A DNA stretch of 8,278 nucleotides from Methylobacterium sp. (GTDB lineage Bacteria; Pseudomonadota; Alphaproteobacteria; Rhizobiales; Beijerinckiaceae). The notes below the pieces were generated by a model that saw only the letters and a list, made by a program, of their open reading frames with translations, had not been told where the DNA came from and made no database searches. The translations under genes and the position numbers were made by a program. Every line of letters begins with the position of its first letter. The first letter of the stretch is position 1. The stretch lies in assembly GCA_021154065.1 (NCBI GenBank), contig JAJKJG010000233.1, positions 1 through 8,278 of the forward strand, given 5' to 3'. Of this stretch, positions 1-6,072 are shown one piece after another.

Positions 1-761
1 ACGGACTGGTCGAAGTTGATGACGGCACCCGTCATCAGCCCCGCGTCGTCGGAAGCGATGAAGTTCACGACGCGGGCGACTTCCGCGGGATCGACCAGTC
101 GGCCGAAGGGAAGCCCCGCCGCCGCCTTGGCCTCCCAGTCCGCGTCACCCGACTCGCGCTCCTGCAGCGCGCGCTCGTTGTCCGAGGCCATCCAGCCGAT
201 GTCGAGCTGGTTGACGCGGATCCGGTTCGCCATCACCGCGAAGGCCGTATTGCGCGTCAGCGTCGCGAGCGCGCCTTTCGACACGCAATAGGCGCTGATG
301 AACGGCTGCCCGGCGAGCTCCGACATCGATCCGATGTTGACGATGACGCCCTCGATTCGCTCGCGGATCATGAGGCGGATCGCCTCCTGCATCAGGAAGA
401 ACGGCCCGCGCAGGTTGATCGCCAGCATGCGGTCGAAGAGGTCAGGGCTCGTGTCGAGAATTGTGCCGCGATCGGTCAGCGCACCAGCGTTTACGAGCAC
501 GTGAACCTTGCCGAATACACGGTCTGCCTCCGCCATCACCTTGCGACAACTCTCGACGTCACCAAGGTCGGCGGGCACGAAGTGTACCGGCACGCCCGTG
601 GCCGAAGTGACGCCTTCCGCCACGGATCGGCCCTTCGCCTCGCTTCGGCCGAGGGTCACGATTCCTGCGGCACCGGCCTCGGCCAAGCGTCTGGCTATCG
701 CGGCGCCGAGCCCTTGGGTCGAGCCCGTGACGACGCAGATTTTCCCGTCCATCCTGTTCAC
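1..761 (-). CDS. SDR-family NAD(P)-dependent oxidoreductase, 3' end cut by window edge
   Basis: This is a classical short-chain dehydrogenase, a Rossmann-fold enzyme interconverting an alcohol and a ketone with NAD(P). Numbered from the internal ATG at 752, it shows the cofactor motif TGSTQGLG (residues 9-16), NAG (88-90), Asn113, Ser142 in NIGSMS, and YCVSK with Tyr155 and Lys159, so the Asn-Ser-Tyr-Lys tetrad is complete. The late segment ending GAVINFDQS is typical of the last few residues of the family, so probably only a handful of codons are missing. I prefer the GTG start at 761: GGAGG at 775-771 lies 9 nt upstream of it but 18 nt from the ATG. The start is 4 nt after the iolE stop, so it is the third gene of the iolD-iolE operon. 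A polyol, inosose or sugar-acid substrate is inferred only from context. Confidence 0.9.
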   Translation of the reverse strand, partial: MNRMDGKICVVTGSTQGLGAAIARRLAEAGAAGIVTLGRSEAKGRSVAEGVTSATGVPVHFVPADLGDVESCRKVMAEADRVFGKVHVLVNAGALTDRGTILDTSPDLFDRMLAINLRGPFFLMQEAIRLMIRERIEGVIVNIGSMSELAGQPFISAYCVSKGALATLTRNTAFAVMANRIRVNQLDIGWMASDNERALQERESGDADWEAKAAAGLPFGRLVDPAEVARVVNFIASDDAGLMTGAVINFDQS

Positions 762-765
762 GGCG

Positions 766-1665
766 TCACGCCTCCACGATGTAGCCCGCCGCGTCCATCA
801 CGCGGAGGAGTTCCTTGTGCCCGATTCTCGCCATCTCCAGGGGCGGGCTTAGCTTCGGATCCTGCTCGGCCTCGACGACGAACCAGCCCTCGTAGCCGCA
901 GGCGGCGAGCCTTCTCACGATCGTCCCGAAGTCCAGGTCGCCGTCGCCGGGAACGGTGAAGGCGCCTTTGACCACCGCGTCGAGAAAGCTTTCCTTCGTG
1001 CGGTCGAGGCCGTCGATCGCCGCCGTCCGCACGTCCTTGGTGTGGACGTGGGAAATGCGGGCGTGGTGCTTGTCGATGACCCGCAACACGTCGCCGCCGG
1101 CAAAAGCCATGTGGCCCGTGTCGAAAAGGAGCGGAATACCCTCGCCGGAATGCTTCATGAAAAGGTCGAGCTCAGCCTCGGTCTCGATGACCGCCGCCAT
1201 ATGATGGTGGTAGGCGAGTGGCATGTCGTTGTCGGCGCACCATTCGCCGAAGACGGTCATCTTGTGAGCGTAGGCTTTGATCTCGTCCTCGGAGAGCTTC
1301 GGCTTGGTCGCCAGCGGCCTCGAGCGGTCACCCTGTATCGAGCGGGCGGTCTCGCCATAGACGATGCACGGGGCACCGGCGGCCTTGAAGAAGGCCATCT
1401 GCTCGGCGATCCGGTCCTTCTCCGCGGCGATCTCACCGTCGAGGAGCAGGCCCGAGAACCAGCCACCGCACACGGAAACGCCGTATCGCGCCAGGATGGG
1501 ACTCAGGACCGCCGCGTCCATCGGGAAGCGGCGGCCGGTCTCCACGCCCGTGAAGCCGGCCGCGCTCGCCTGGCGGAGGCACTCCTCGAGACTGACGTCG
1601 TCGCTCAGCTGCTCGAGGTCGTCGTTCCACCAAGCGATCGGCGCGATGCCCAGCCTTGCCTTCAT
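766..1665 (-). CDS. iolE: Myo-inosose-2 dehydratase (IolE family)
   Basis: IolE is a cytosolic, divalent-metal-dependent TIM-barrel enzyme of the xylose-isomerase-like superfamily. It removes water from 2-keto-myo-inositol (scyllo-inosose) to give 3D-(3,5/4)-trihydroxycyclohexane-1,2-dione, the substrate of IolD. The 299-residue product opens with the characteristic GIAPIAWWNDD (6-16). Probable metal or active-site positions are Glu42 in VETG, the HHH cluster (153-155), Asp182 and His185 in FDTGH, His206/His208 in SHVHTKD, and Glu265 in VVEAEQDP. Length is normal for the family. The frame is open upstream to 1764, but the ATG at 1665 is right because the earlier part only shadows iolD and the family begins there. 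It starts 4 nt after the iolD stop, as in many iol operons. A generic sugar-phosphate isomerase/epimerase is the alternative, made unlikely by the N-terminal motif and the neighbouring iolD. Confidence 0.93.
   Translation of the reverse strand: MKARLGIAPIAWWNDDLEQLSDDVSLEECLRQASAAGFTGVETGRRFPMDAAVLSPILARYGVSVCGGWFSGLLLDGEIAAEKDRIAEQMAFFKAAGAPCIVYGETARSIQGDRSRPLATKPKLSEDEIKAYAHKMTVFGEWCADNDMPLAYHHHMAAVIETEAELDLFMKHSGEGIPLLFDTGHMAFAGGDVLRVIDKHHARISHVHTKDVRTAAIDGLDRTKESFLDAVVKGAFTVPGDGDLDFGTIVRRLAACGYEGWFVVEAEQDPKLSPPLEMARIGHKELLRVMDAAGYIVEA
771..775 (-). promoter_or_regulatory. Ribosome binding site deciding the SDR start
   Basis: GGAGG on the minus strand lies inside the last codons of iolE. 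It is 9 nt from the GTG at 761 and 18 nt from the ATG at 752. The spacing favours the GTG, which adds three residues (M-N-R) before the ATG. Confidence 0.5.
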
Positions 1666-1669
1666 GCCC

Positions 1670-3517
1670 TCACACCCCGACCCGCTGCTTCGAACGGATC
1701 TCGACCTGCTTCGCCCGGGCTTCGCGCACGGCCGCCCGCTCCGAGACCTCCGGCACGCCCACATCCCAGTCGGCGTCGCCCGGGACCCAGGCGAACGCGT
1801 CGGTGTCGATGGTGATGACGGAGGTGCGATCGTTCTCCTGCGCCCACTTCATCGCTTCATCGAGGTCGGCGAGGCTCTCGCAGCGGCGGGCGAGCGCCCC
1901 CATCGATTCGGCGTGTCTCACGAAGTCGACCGGGAACGGCCGTACGACCTTGCAGTCGCGGATGAGGTTGTTGAAGCCTGGGGTGCCCTTGGCGTTCTGC
2001 AGGCGGTTGATGACGCCGTAGCCACCATTGTCGCAGATGATCAGGATAAACTTGTGCCCGGAGAGCACCGACGAATAGACGTCGGAGTTCATCATCAGGT
2101 AAGTGCCGTCCCCCACCATCACGATCGGGGTCGTGTCCGGTCGCGCCATGGCGTAACCCCAGCCGGCCGCGATCTCGTAACCCATGCAGGAAAAGCCGAA
2201 CTCGCAGTCGAAGGTGTTCGGCGCCTTCACCCGCCAGCCCTTCACCAGCTCACCCGGCAGGCCGCCGGCGGCGGTGATGATCGGGTCCGTCGGCCGGGCG
2301 GCGGCCTGCACGGTGGCGATCACCTGCGCGTAGGTCGGCGCGGGCGCGTTCGTCGGCTTCTGGTGTCGGTCGAGGAGCTCGTCCCACTCGGCCATCAGCT
2401 CGCGGGCGTTCGAGGTCCAGGAGGCGGGCGCCTTCCAGTCGCCGAGGGCCGCGTCGAGTTCGGCCACCGTCTCCCGGGCGTCGCCGACCACCGCCAACGA
2501 GCGGTGCTTGGTCGCGTCCCAGCGGGCGGCATTGATGCCGATGATCCGGGCGTCGTGGTCGAAGACGGTCCACGAGCCGGTGGTGAAGTCCATGAGCCGC
2601 GTGCCGACCGCCAGCACCACGTCCGCCTCGGCGGCGAGGGCGTTGGCGCTCGTCGAGCCCAGAATGCCGACCGGGCCGACATGGGCCGGATGCTCGTGGG
2701 TGACCGCACCCTTGCCGGCGATGGTCTCCGAGATCGGGATGCCGCGGTCGAGCGCGAACTGCGCCACGGTCTCTTCGGCCAGGGAGTAGCGCGTGCCGCC
2801 GCCCGAGATGATGAGCGGCTTCTTCGCCGACCTCAGCAGTTCGACGGCCGCGGCCAGCCGCTCGCGGTCGGGGCGCGGCCGCGGGATCGACCACACCGTC
2901 GGGGCGAAGAAGGCCTCGGGATAGTCGTAGGCGACCTCCTGCGTGTCTTGGCAGAGCGACAGGAAGGCCGGGCCGCAATCGGCGGGATCGAGCATCGCGG
3001 CCACCGCCTGCGGCAGCGAGCCGATGATCTGCTCGGGGAGCGCGATGCGGTCCCAGTAGCGGCAGACCGCCTTGAACGAATCGTTCACGGTGATCGTCGG
3101 GTTCCCGTAATGCTCCACCTGCTGCATCACCGGATCCGGCCGGCGGTTGGCGAACGTGTCGCCCGCGAGCAGCAGCACCGGCAGGCGATTCGCGTGGGCG
3201 AGGCCCGCGGCCGTCACCATGTTGGTGGCGCCTGGCCCGATCGAGGAGGCGGCGACCATGATCTGCCGCCGCCGCTTGGCCTTGGCGAAGCCGATCGCCG
3301 CGAGCGCCATCGACTGCTCGTTCTGCCCGCGCCAGGTCGGCAGCGTGTCCCGGACGGATTCGAGCGCTTCGGAGAGGCAGGTCACGTTGCCGTGCCCGAA
3401 GATCGCGAACACGCCGGCGAAGAGCGGCACGCGCTCCCCGTCGATCTCCGTGAACTGGTTGCACAGGTAGCGGACCAGCGCCTGCGCCATGGTCGAACGA
3501 ACGGTCGAGCGGGTCAT
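1670..3517 (-). CDS. iolD: 3D-(3,5/4)-trihydroxycyclohexane-1,2-dione hydrolase (IolD)
   Basis: IolD is a thiamine-diphosphate-dependent enzyme that hydrolytically opens the cyclohexane-dione made by IolE, giving 5-deoxy-D-glucuronate. The 615-residue product has the three-domain layout of the acetolactate-synthase-like family. The N-terminal pyrimidine-binding domain carries the catalytic Glu67 in RGQNEQ. A central Rossmann-like domain spans about 210-360. The C-terminal domain has the ThDP/Mg motif from GDG (469-471), with Asn477, to DN (496-497). The N-terminal TVRSTMAQALVRYL is typical of IolD rather than acetolactate synthase, as is the IolE-like gene next door. The ATG at 3517 has GGGAGG 6 nt upstream; ATG at 3490 (MAQAL) is an internal alternative. 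It is the first gene of the leftward operon, facing away from the aldehyde dehydrogenase unit. All cofactor residues I can identify are intact. Confidence 0.95.
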   Translation of the reverse strand: MTRSTVRSTMAQALVRYLCNQFTEIDGERVPLFAGVFAIFGHGNVTCLSEALESVRDTLPTWRGQNEQSMALAAIGFAKAKRRRQIMVAASSIGPGATNMVTAAGLAHANRLPVLLLAGDTFANRRPDPVMQQVEHYGNPTITVNDSFKAVCRYWDRIALPEQIIGSLPQAVAAMLDPADCGPAFLSLCQDTQEVAYDYPEAFFAPTVWSIPRPRPDRERLAAAVELLRSAKKPLIISGGGTRYSLAEETVAQFALDRGIPISETIAGKGAVTHEHPAHVGPVGILGSTSANALAAEADVVLAVGTRLMDFTTGSWTVFDHDARIIGINAARWDATKHRSLAVVGDARETVAELDAALGDWKAPASWTSNARELMAEWDELLDRHQKPTNAPAPTYAQVIATVQAAARPTDPIITAAGGLPGELVKGWRVKAPNTFDCEFGFSCMGYEIAAGWGYAMARPDTTPIVMVGDGTYLMMNSDVYSSVLSGHKFILIICDNGGYGVINRLQNAKGTPGFNNLIRDCKVVRPFPVDFVRHAESMGALARRCESLADLDEAMKWAQENDRTSVITIDTDAFAWVPGDADWDVGVPEVSERAAVREARAKQVEIRSKQRVGV

Positions 3518-3523
3518 CTCGCA

Positions 3524-3529
3524 CCTCCC
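3524..3529 (-). promoter_or_regulatory. Ribosome binding site of iolD
   Basis: GGGAGG on the minus strand is separated by 6 nt from the ATG at 3517. This is close to the ideal Shine-Dalgarno sequence and fixes the iolD start. Confidence 0.75.
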
Positions 3530-3547
3530 GGTGGTTTTGGCGCGCCC

Positions 3548-3576
3548 TCTTTACGGAATGAGCATTGACAGATCAA
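3548..3576 (-). promoter_or_regulatory. Possible sigma-70-type promoter of the iolD operon
   Basis: On the minus strand TTGATC (3576-3571, 4/6 to consensus) is followed after 17 nt by TAAAGA (3553-3548, 3/6). Transcription would begin near 3541, giving a leader of about 24 nt that includes the iolD Shine-Dalgarno sequence. Spacing and position fit, but the boxes are weak. It overlaps the proposed rightward promoter. Confidence 0.3.
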
Positions 3577-3594
3577 GCGGAATGCAACAAACAT
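3565..3594 (+). promoter_or_regulatory. Possible sigma-70-type promoter of the aldehyde dehydrogenase operon
   Basis: A perfect -35 box TTGACA (3565-3570) stands in a locally AT-richer stretch between the divergent genes. With an 18-nt spacer the -10 is AAACAT (3589-3594, only 3/6). The start would be near 3601, about 200 nt before the aldehyde dehydrogenase but only about 20 nt before the GTG at 3622. The -35 box is convincing; the -10 is not. Confidence 0.4.
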
Positions 3595-3598
3595 TGCA
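3583..3598. promoter_or_regulatory. Palindromic candidate operator in the divergent promoter region
   Basis: TGCAA (3583-3587), six bases, then TTGCA (3594-3598) is a perfect 5+5 inverted repeat of the size bound by dimeric helix-turn-helix repressors. It covers the proposed rightward -10 and lies just upstream of the leftward -35, so one bound protein could control both units. The arms resemble LacI-type operators of sugar catabolic genes, although the usual central CG is missing. A related AATG-AG-CATT element lies at 3557-3566. No regulator gene is in the window, so the binding protein is unknown. Confidence 0.35.
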
Positions 3599-3607
3599 AA
3601 AATCGGT

Positions 3608-3621
3608 AGGGAGGCGCTCCC
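3608..3621 (+). promoter_or_regulatory. Strong ribosome binding site enclosed in a short hairpin
   Basis: AGGGAGG (3608-3614) lies 7 nt before the GTG at 3622. The same bases form a perfect hairpin, GGGAG (3609-3613), loop GCG, CTCCC (3617-3621), which would hide the ribosome binding site in the transcript. It may control translation of the small frame at 3622, or it may be a chance GC-rich palindrome. Confidence 0.3.
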
Positions 3622-3795
3622 GTGCCGCTCGCACGCCAAGGCCGCCGCGCGTCCCCGCGCTCTCGACGCGGGGATGCGGAGATCGGTCGACGGCAACGGG
3701 AAGCGCGCCACGGGCGCAGGGCGCGCTCGCCTGCCGAGGCTGCGAGGAAATCCGCGGCGGAGCGCCGCTTCGCGGACGTGCGTAAGACTGGGTGA
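3622..3795 (+). CDS. Candidate small arginine-rich leader ORF (57 aa), unproven
   Basis: This frame starts with GTG and has a near-perfect Shine-Dalgarno sequence 7 nt upstream. Its TGA at 3793-3795 falls 3 nt before the GTG and 6 nt before the ATG of the aldehyde dehydrogenase, in the same frame, so translational coupling is possible. The product is very basic: arginine-rich in its first half, ending in a more ordinary helical-looking stretch (SAAERRFADVRKTG). It has no hydrophobic segment and no domain I recognise. By hand count about three quarters of third positions are G or C, which looks lower than in the neighbouring genes, so coding selection is weak or absent. It could be a leader peptide, a decayed gene end, or random open frame in GC-rich DNA. 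Confidence 0.22.
   Translation: MPLARQGRRASPRSRRGDAEIGRRQREARHGRRARSPAEAARKSAAERRFADVRKTG
3653..3673 (+). other. Stem-loop in the aldehyde dehydrogenase leader
   Basis: CCCCGCG (3653-3659), a 7-nt loop, then CGCGGGG (3667-3673) makes a perfect 7-bp GC stem. No T-run follows, so it is not a classical intrinsic terminator. It lies inside the candidate small ORF. Confidence 0.4.
3751..3776 (+). other. Stem-loop just upstream of the aldehyde dehydrogenase start
   Basis: TCCGCG (3751-3756) pairs with CGCGGA (3771-3776). Inside it GCGG (3757-3760) can pair with CCGC (3765-3768) across an AGCG loop, leaving a two-base TT bulge. The hairpin ends 25 nt before the ATG at 3802, with no T-run. It may shape the leader RNA, but its function is unknown. 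Confidence 0.4.
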
Positions 3796-3801
3796 GATGT
3801 G

Positions 3802-5238
3802 ATGTACCAGAACTTCGGACTGTTCATCGGCGGCGCCTGGGGCGGTGGCACGGGCGACGGCAGCGCTCCGGTCGTGAGCCCGGTCACCGAGCAGCCGCTG
3901 GGCGAGGTGCCCCACGCCGCCGCGGCGGATACCGAAGCGGCGATCGACGCGGCCGCCCGCGGCCTGGTCGCCTGGCGGTCGAAGACGGCCTTCGAGCGGG
4001 CGGATGCGCTCCACGCCATCGCCGACGAGATGATCCGCCGCAAGGACGAGGGGGCGCGGATGATCTCCTCCGAAACGGGCAAGCCGCTGGCACAGGCCGA
4101 ACGCGAGTGGGGCCTGTCGTCCGACCAGTTCCGCTGGTACGCCGAGGAGGCCCGGCGAATCTACGGCCGCATCGTCGAGAGCCGGGTGCCGGGCGGGCGG
4201 TTCGAGGTCACCCGCGAGCCGATCGGCATCGTCGCGGCATTCACCGCGTGGAACTTTCCGGCGGCGCTGCTCGCCCGCAAGATCGCCCCGGCTCTCGCCG
4301 CCGGCTGCTCCGTCATCGCGCGGCCGTCGAACCAGACCCCTGGCGTCGCCATGGTCATGGTCGACTGTTGTCGCGCCGGCAATCTGCCCGCGGGCACCGT
4401 GAACTTAGTGGTGGGGCCGACCGCGGCCACTTACGAGCCGATCATGGCCTCACCCGCGGTGCGCAAGGTGTCGTTGACCGGCACGACCCGTGTGAGCCGG
4501 CAGTTGATCCGCGACGCCGCCGCGACGATGAAGAAGGTGACGATGGAGCTCGGCGGGAACGCGCCGCTCATCGTCTACGACGACGCCGACCTCGAGGCCG
4601 CGTTGAACGTTTCCGTTCCGGCAAAGTTCGCCAATGCCGGCCAAGTCTGCGTTGCGCCCGACCGCTTCTTCCTCCACGAGAGCCTGCACGATACCTTCGT
4701 CGACGGCTTCGCCAGCCGTGCCAGGGCGCTGAAGCTGGGCGACGGACTCGACCCGTCGACGCAGATGGGTCCGCTGATCAACGCCGCACGCCTCGCCGAG
4801 ACCGAGGCGACCGTGGCCGACGCGGTGGGATCGGGCGCGCGCGTGGTCGCGGGCGGTCAGCGGGCCCGTGATTTCAATGCCGGCTTCTTCCACGAGCCGA
4901 CCGTGCTCGCTGACGTGACCGACGGCGTGAAGGTCTTCGCGGAGGAGAACTTCGGGCCGGTCGCGGCGATCACCCGGTTCCGGGACGAGGACGAGGTGCT
5001 CGAGCGGGCGAACGCGACCGACATGGGCCTCGCGGCCTACGCCTTCACGCGCAGCCCGGAGCGCGCCCGCCGGACGGTCGCCGCGCTCAAGGCCGGCATG
5101 GTCGGCATCAACAGCTTCGCCATGGCCGCCTCCGAGGCGCCATTCGGCGGAACCAAGTACTCCGGCATGGGCCGCGAGGGCGGGTCGGAGGGGATCGTCG
5201 ATTACCTCGATACCAAGCTCGCCCAGATCGTATTCTGA
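3802..5238 (+). CDS. NAD(P)-dependent aldehyde dehydrogenase (succinate-semialdehyde dehydrogenase-like)
   Basis: This 478-residue cytosolic enzyme of the ALDH superfamily oxidises an aldehyde to its acid. Catalytic residues are in place: Asn151 in AWNFP, Glu249 in MELGG, Cys283 in NAGQVC and Glu382 in EENFGP. The C-terminal FGGTKYSGMGREG and DYLDTK recall the GabD/succinate-semialdehyde branch. It lacks the GQRCMA-type Cys motif of IolA/MmsA, so it is probably not the CoA-acylating malonate-semialdehyde dehydrogenase of the normal inositol pathway. The cofactor segment reads ARPSNQTP, with Arg174 and Asn177 where most relatives have Lys and Glu, which may change NAD/NADP choice. The start may be ATG 3802 or the adjacent GTG 3799; the only ribosome binding site is a weak GGGTGAG at 3790-3796. 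It is the first clear gene of the rightward operon. Likely substrates, inferred from context, are 5-deoxyglucuronate, a semialdehyde, or the aldehyde released by the next gene's aldolase. Confidence 0.92.
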   Translation: MYQNFGLFIGGAWGGGTGDGSAPVVSPVTEQPLGEVPHAAAADTEAAIDAAARGLVAWRSKTAFERADALHAIADEMIRRKDEGARMISSETGKPLAQAEREWGLSSDQFRWYAEEARRIYGRIVESRVPGGRFEVTREPIGIVAAFTAWNFPAALLARKIAPALAAGCSVIARPSNQTPGVAMVMVDCCRAGNLPAGTVNLVVGPTAATYEPIMASPAVRKVSLTGTTRVSRQLIRDAAATMKKVTMELGGNAPLIVYDDADLEAALNVSVPAKFANAGQVCVAPDRFFLHESLHDTFVDGFASRARALKLGDGLDPSTQMGPLINAARLAETEATVADAVGSGARVVAGGQRARDFNAGFFHEPTVLADVTDGVKVFAEENFGPVAAITRFRDEDEVLERANATDMGLAAYAFTRSPERARRTVAALKAGMVGINSFAMAASEAPFGGTKYSGMGREGGSEGIVDYLDTKLAQIVF

Positions 5239-5247
5239 GGGTTCGCC

Positions 5248-6072
5248 ATGATCAGGAACAAGCTCAAGGAGCTCTGGAGCGCGGGCAAGCCGACGATCAA
5301 CGGCTGGCTCTCGATCGGCAACGCCTTCACCGCCGAGATCATGGCGGCCCAGGGCTACGACAGCGTCTCCGTCGACGTTCAGCACGGCGCGCTCGACTAT
5401 TCGAGCGCGCTGCCGATGCTCCAGGCGATGCGCGCCTCCGGCGCGGTGCCGATGGCGCGCGTGCCCTGGCTCGAGCCCGGCATCATCATGAAGGTGCTCG
5501 ATGCCGGCGCCTATGGCGTGATCTGCCCGATGGTGAACACGCCCGAGCAGGCGTCGGAATTCGTGAGCTACGTGCGCTACCCGCCGCTCGGACAGCGCAG
5601 CTTCGGGCCGACCCGCGCCAACTTCTCGGCGGGGGCGAACTACGCCGCCGAAGCGAACGACGAGATCCTCGCCCTCGCGATGATCGAGACGGCCCAGGCG
5701 ATGGAGAATCTCGACGCGATCGCCGCGACGCCGGGGCTCAACGGCATCTACGTCGGGCCGGCCGATCTGACCTTCAGCCTTGCCCAAGGTCGCCTCGCCC
5801 CGGGCTTCGATCGTGAGGAGCCGGAGATGATCGAGGTGCTGCAGAGGATTGTCGCCGCCTGCAAGGGGAACGGCATCCGGGCAGCACTCCACTGCGGCAC
5901 GCCCGACTACGCCGCGAGAGCGGTCGGCTGGGGCTTCGACATGACCACCGTCGGGGGTGACTCGCGGCTTCTGGCGGCTGCAGCGGCCGCGAGCGTGGCG
6001 AGATTCCGCGATCTGACCGGCGGTCTCACGGCGGAGCCCGGCGGGAGCGCGCCTGCCAAGGGAGGATACTGA
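5248..6072 (+). CDS. HpcH/HpaI-family class II aldolase (2-keto-3-deoxy acid / pyruvate type)
   Basis: Enzymes of this family are metal-dependent barrel aldolases that cleave 2-keto-3-deoxy or 4-hydroxy-2-oxo acids to pyruvate plus an aldehyde (for example 4-hydroxy-2-oxoheptanedioate, 2-keto-3-deoxyrhamnonate and 2-dehydro-3-deoxyglucarate aldolases). The 274-residue product has His46 in VDVQHG, Arg71 in ARVPW, and metal ligands Glu147 in MIETAQ and Asp173 in VGPADL. These match His45, Arg70, Glu149 and Asp175 of E. coli HpaI. QHG instead of the common EHG places it in a sub-branch I cannot tie to a single substrate. The C-terminal 20 or so residues, rich in Gly, Ala and Pro, look disordered. 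The ATG follows the ALDH stop by 9 nt; TGAGGG at 5236-5241 overlaps that stop and serves as ribosome binding site. The aldehyde product could feed the upstream ALDH. Confidence 0.92.
   Translation: MIRNKLKELWSAGKPTINGWLSIGNAFTAEIMAAQGYDSVSVDVQHGALDYSSALPMLQAMRASGAVPMARVPWLEPGIIMKVLDAGAYGVICPMVNTPEQASEFVSYVRYPPLGQRSFGPTRANFSAGANYAAEANDEILALAMIETAQAMENLDAIAATPGLNGIYVGPADLTFSLAQGRLAPGFDREEPEMIEVLQRIVAACKGNGIRAALHCGTPDYAARAVGWGFDMTTVGGDSRLLAAAAAASVARFRDLTGGLTAEPGGSAPAKGGY

Noticed and set aside
1666..1764. An upstream extension of iolE to 1764.
   Set aside because: The extra 33 residues are Arg/Ser-rich and overlap iolD. The family starts at the MKARLGIAPI methionine, placed 4 nt after the iolD stop.
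2250..3524. A 424-codon minus-strand frame overlapping iolD in another frame.
   Set aside because: The iolD frame carries the full thiamine-diphosphate enzyme; the other frame is Arg/Ala-rich noise.
1364..3568. A 734-codon open frame on the plus strand opposite iolD and the start of iolE.
   Set aside because: It is antisense to two clear family members. The translation is rich in Arg, Gly, His and Val without any domain, as expected from the opposite strand of GC-rich coding DNA.
3653..3776. The two strong GC hairpins considered as intrinsic terminators.
   Set aside because: Neither is followed by a run of T on either strand, and they lie upstream of, not behind, a gene.
3489..3785. A 98-codon plus-strand frame across the iolD start and the intergenic region.
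   Set aside because: It begins inside iolD on the opposite strand, has no ribosome binding site of note, and its protein lacks coding character. The 3622 GTG frame is better placed.
3514..4082. Minus-strand frames (166 and 169 codons) running from the aldehyde dehydrogenase into the intergenic region.
   Set aside because: They are mostly antisense to the aldehyde dehydrogenase, and their translations look like reversed GC-rich sequence with no family match.
4450..5892. A 480-codon open frame on the minus strand opposite the aldehyde dehydrogenase and aldolase.
   Set aside because: It spans two real genes and their junction, shows no recognisable motif, and has low-complexity composition typical of a shadow.
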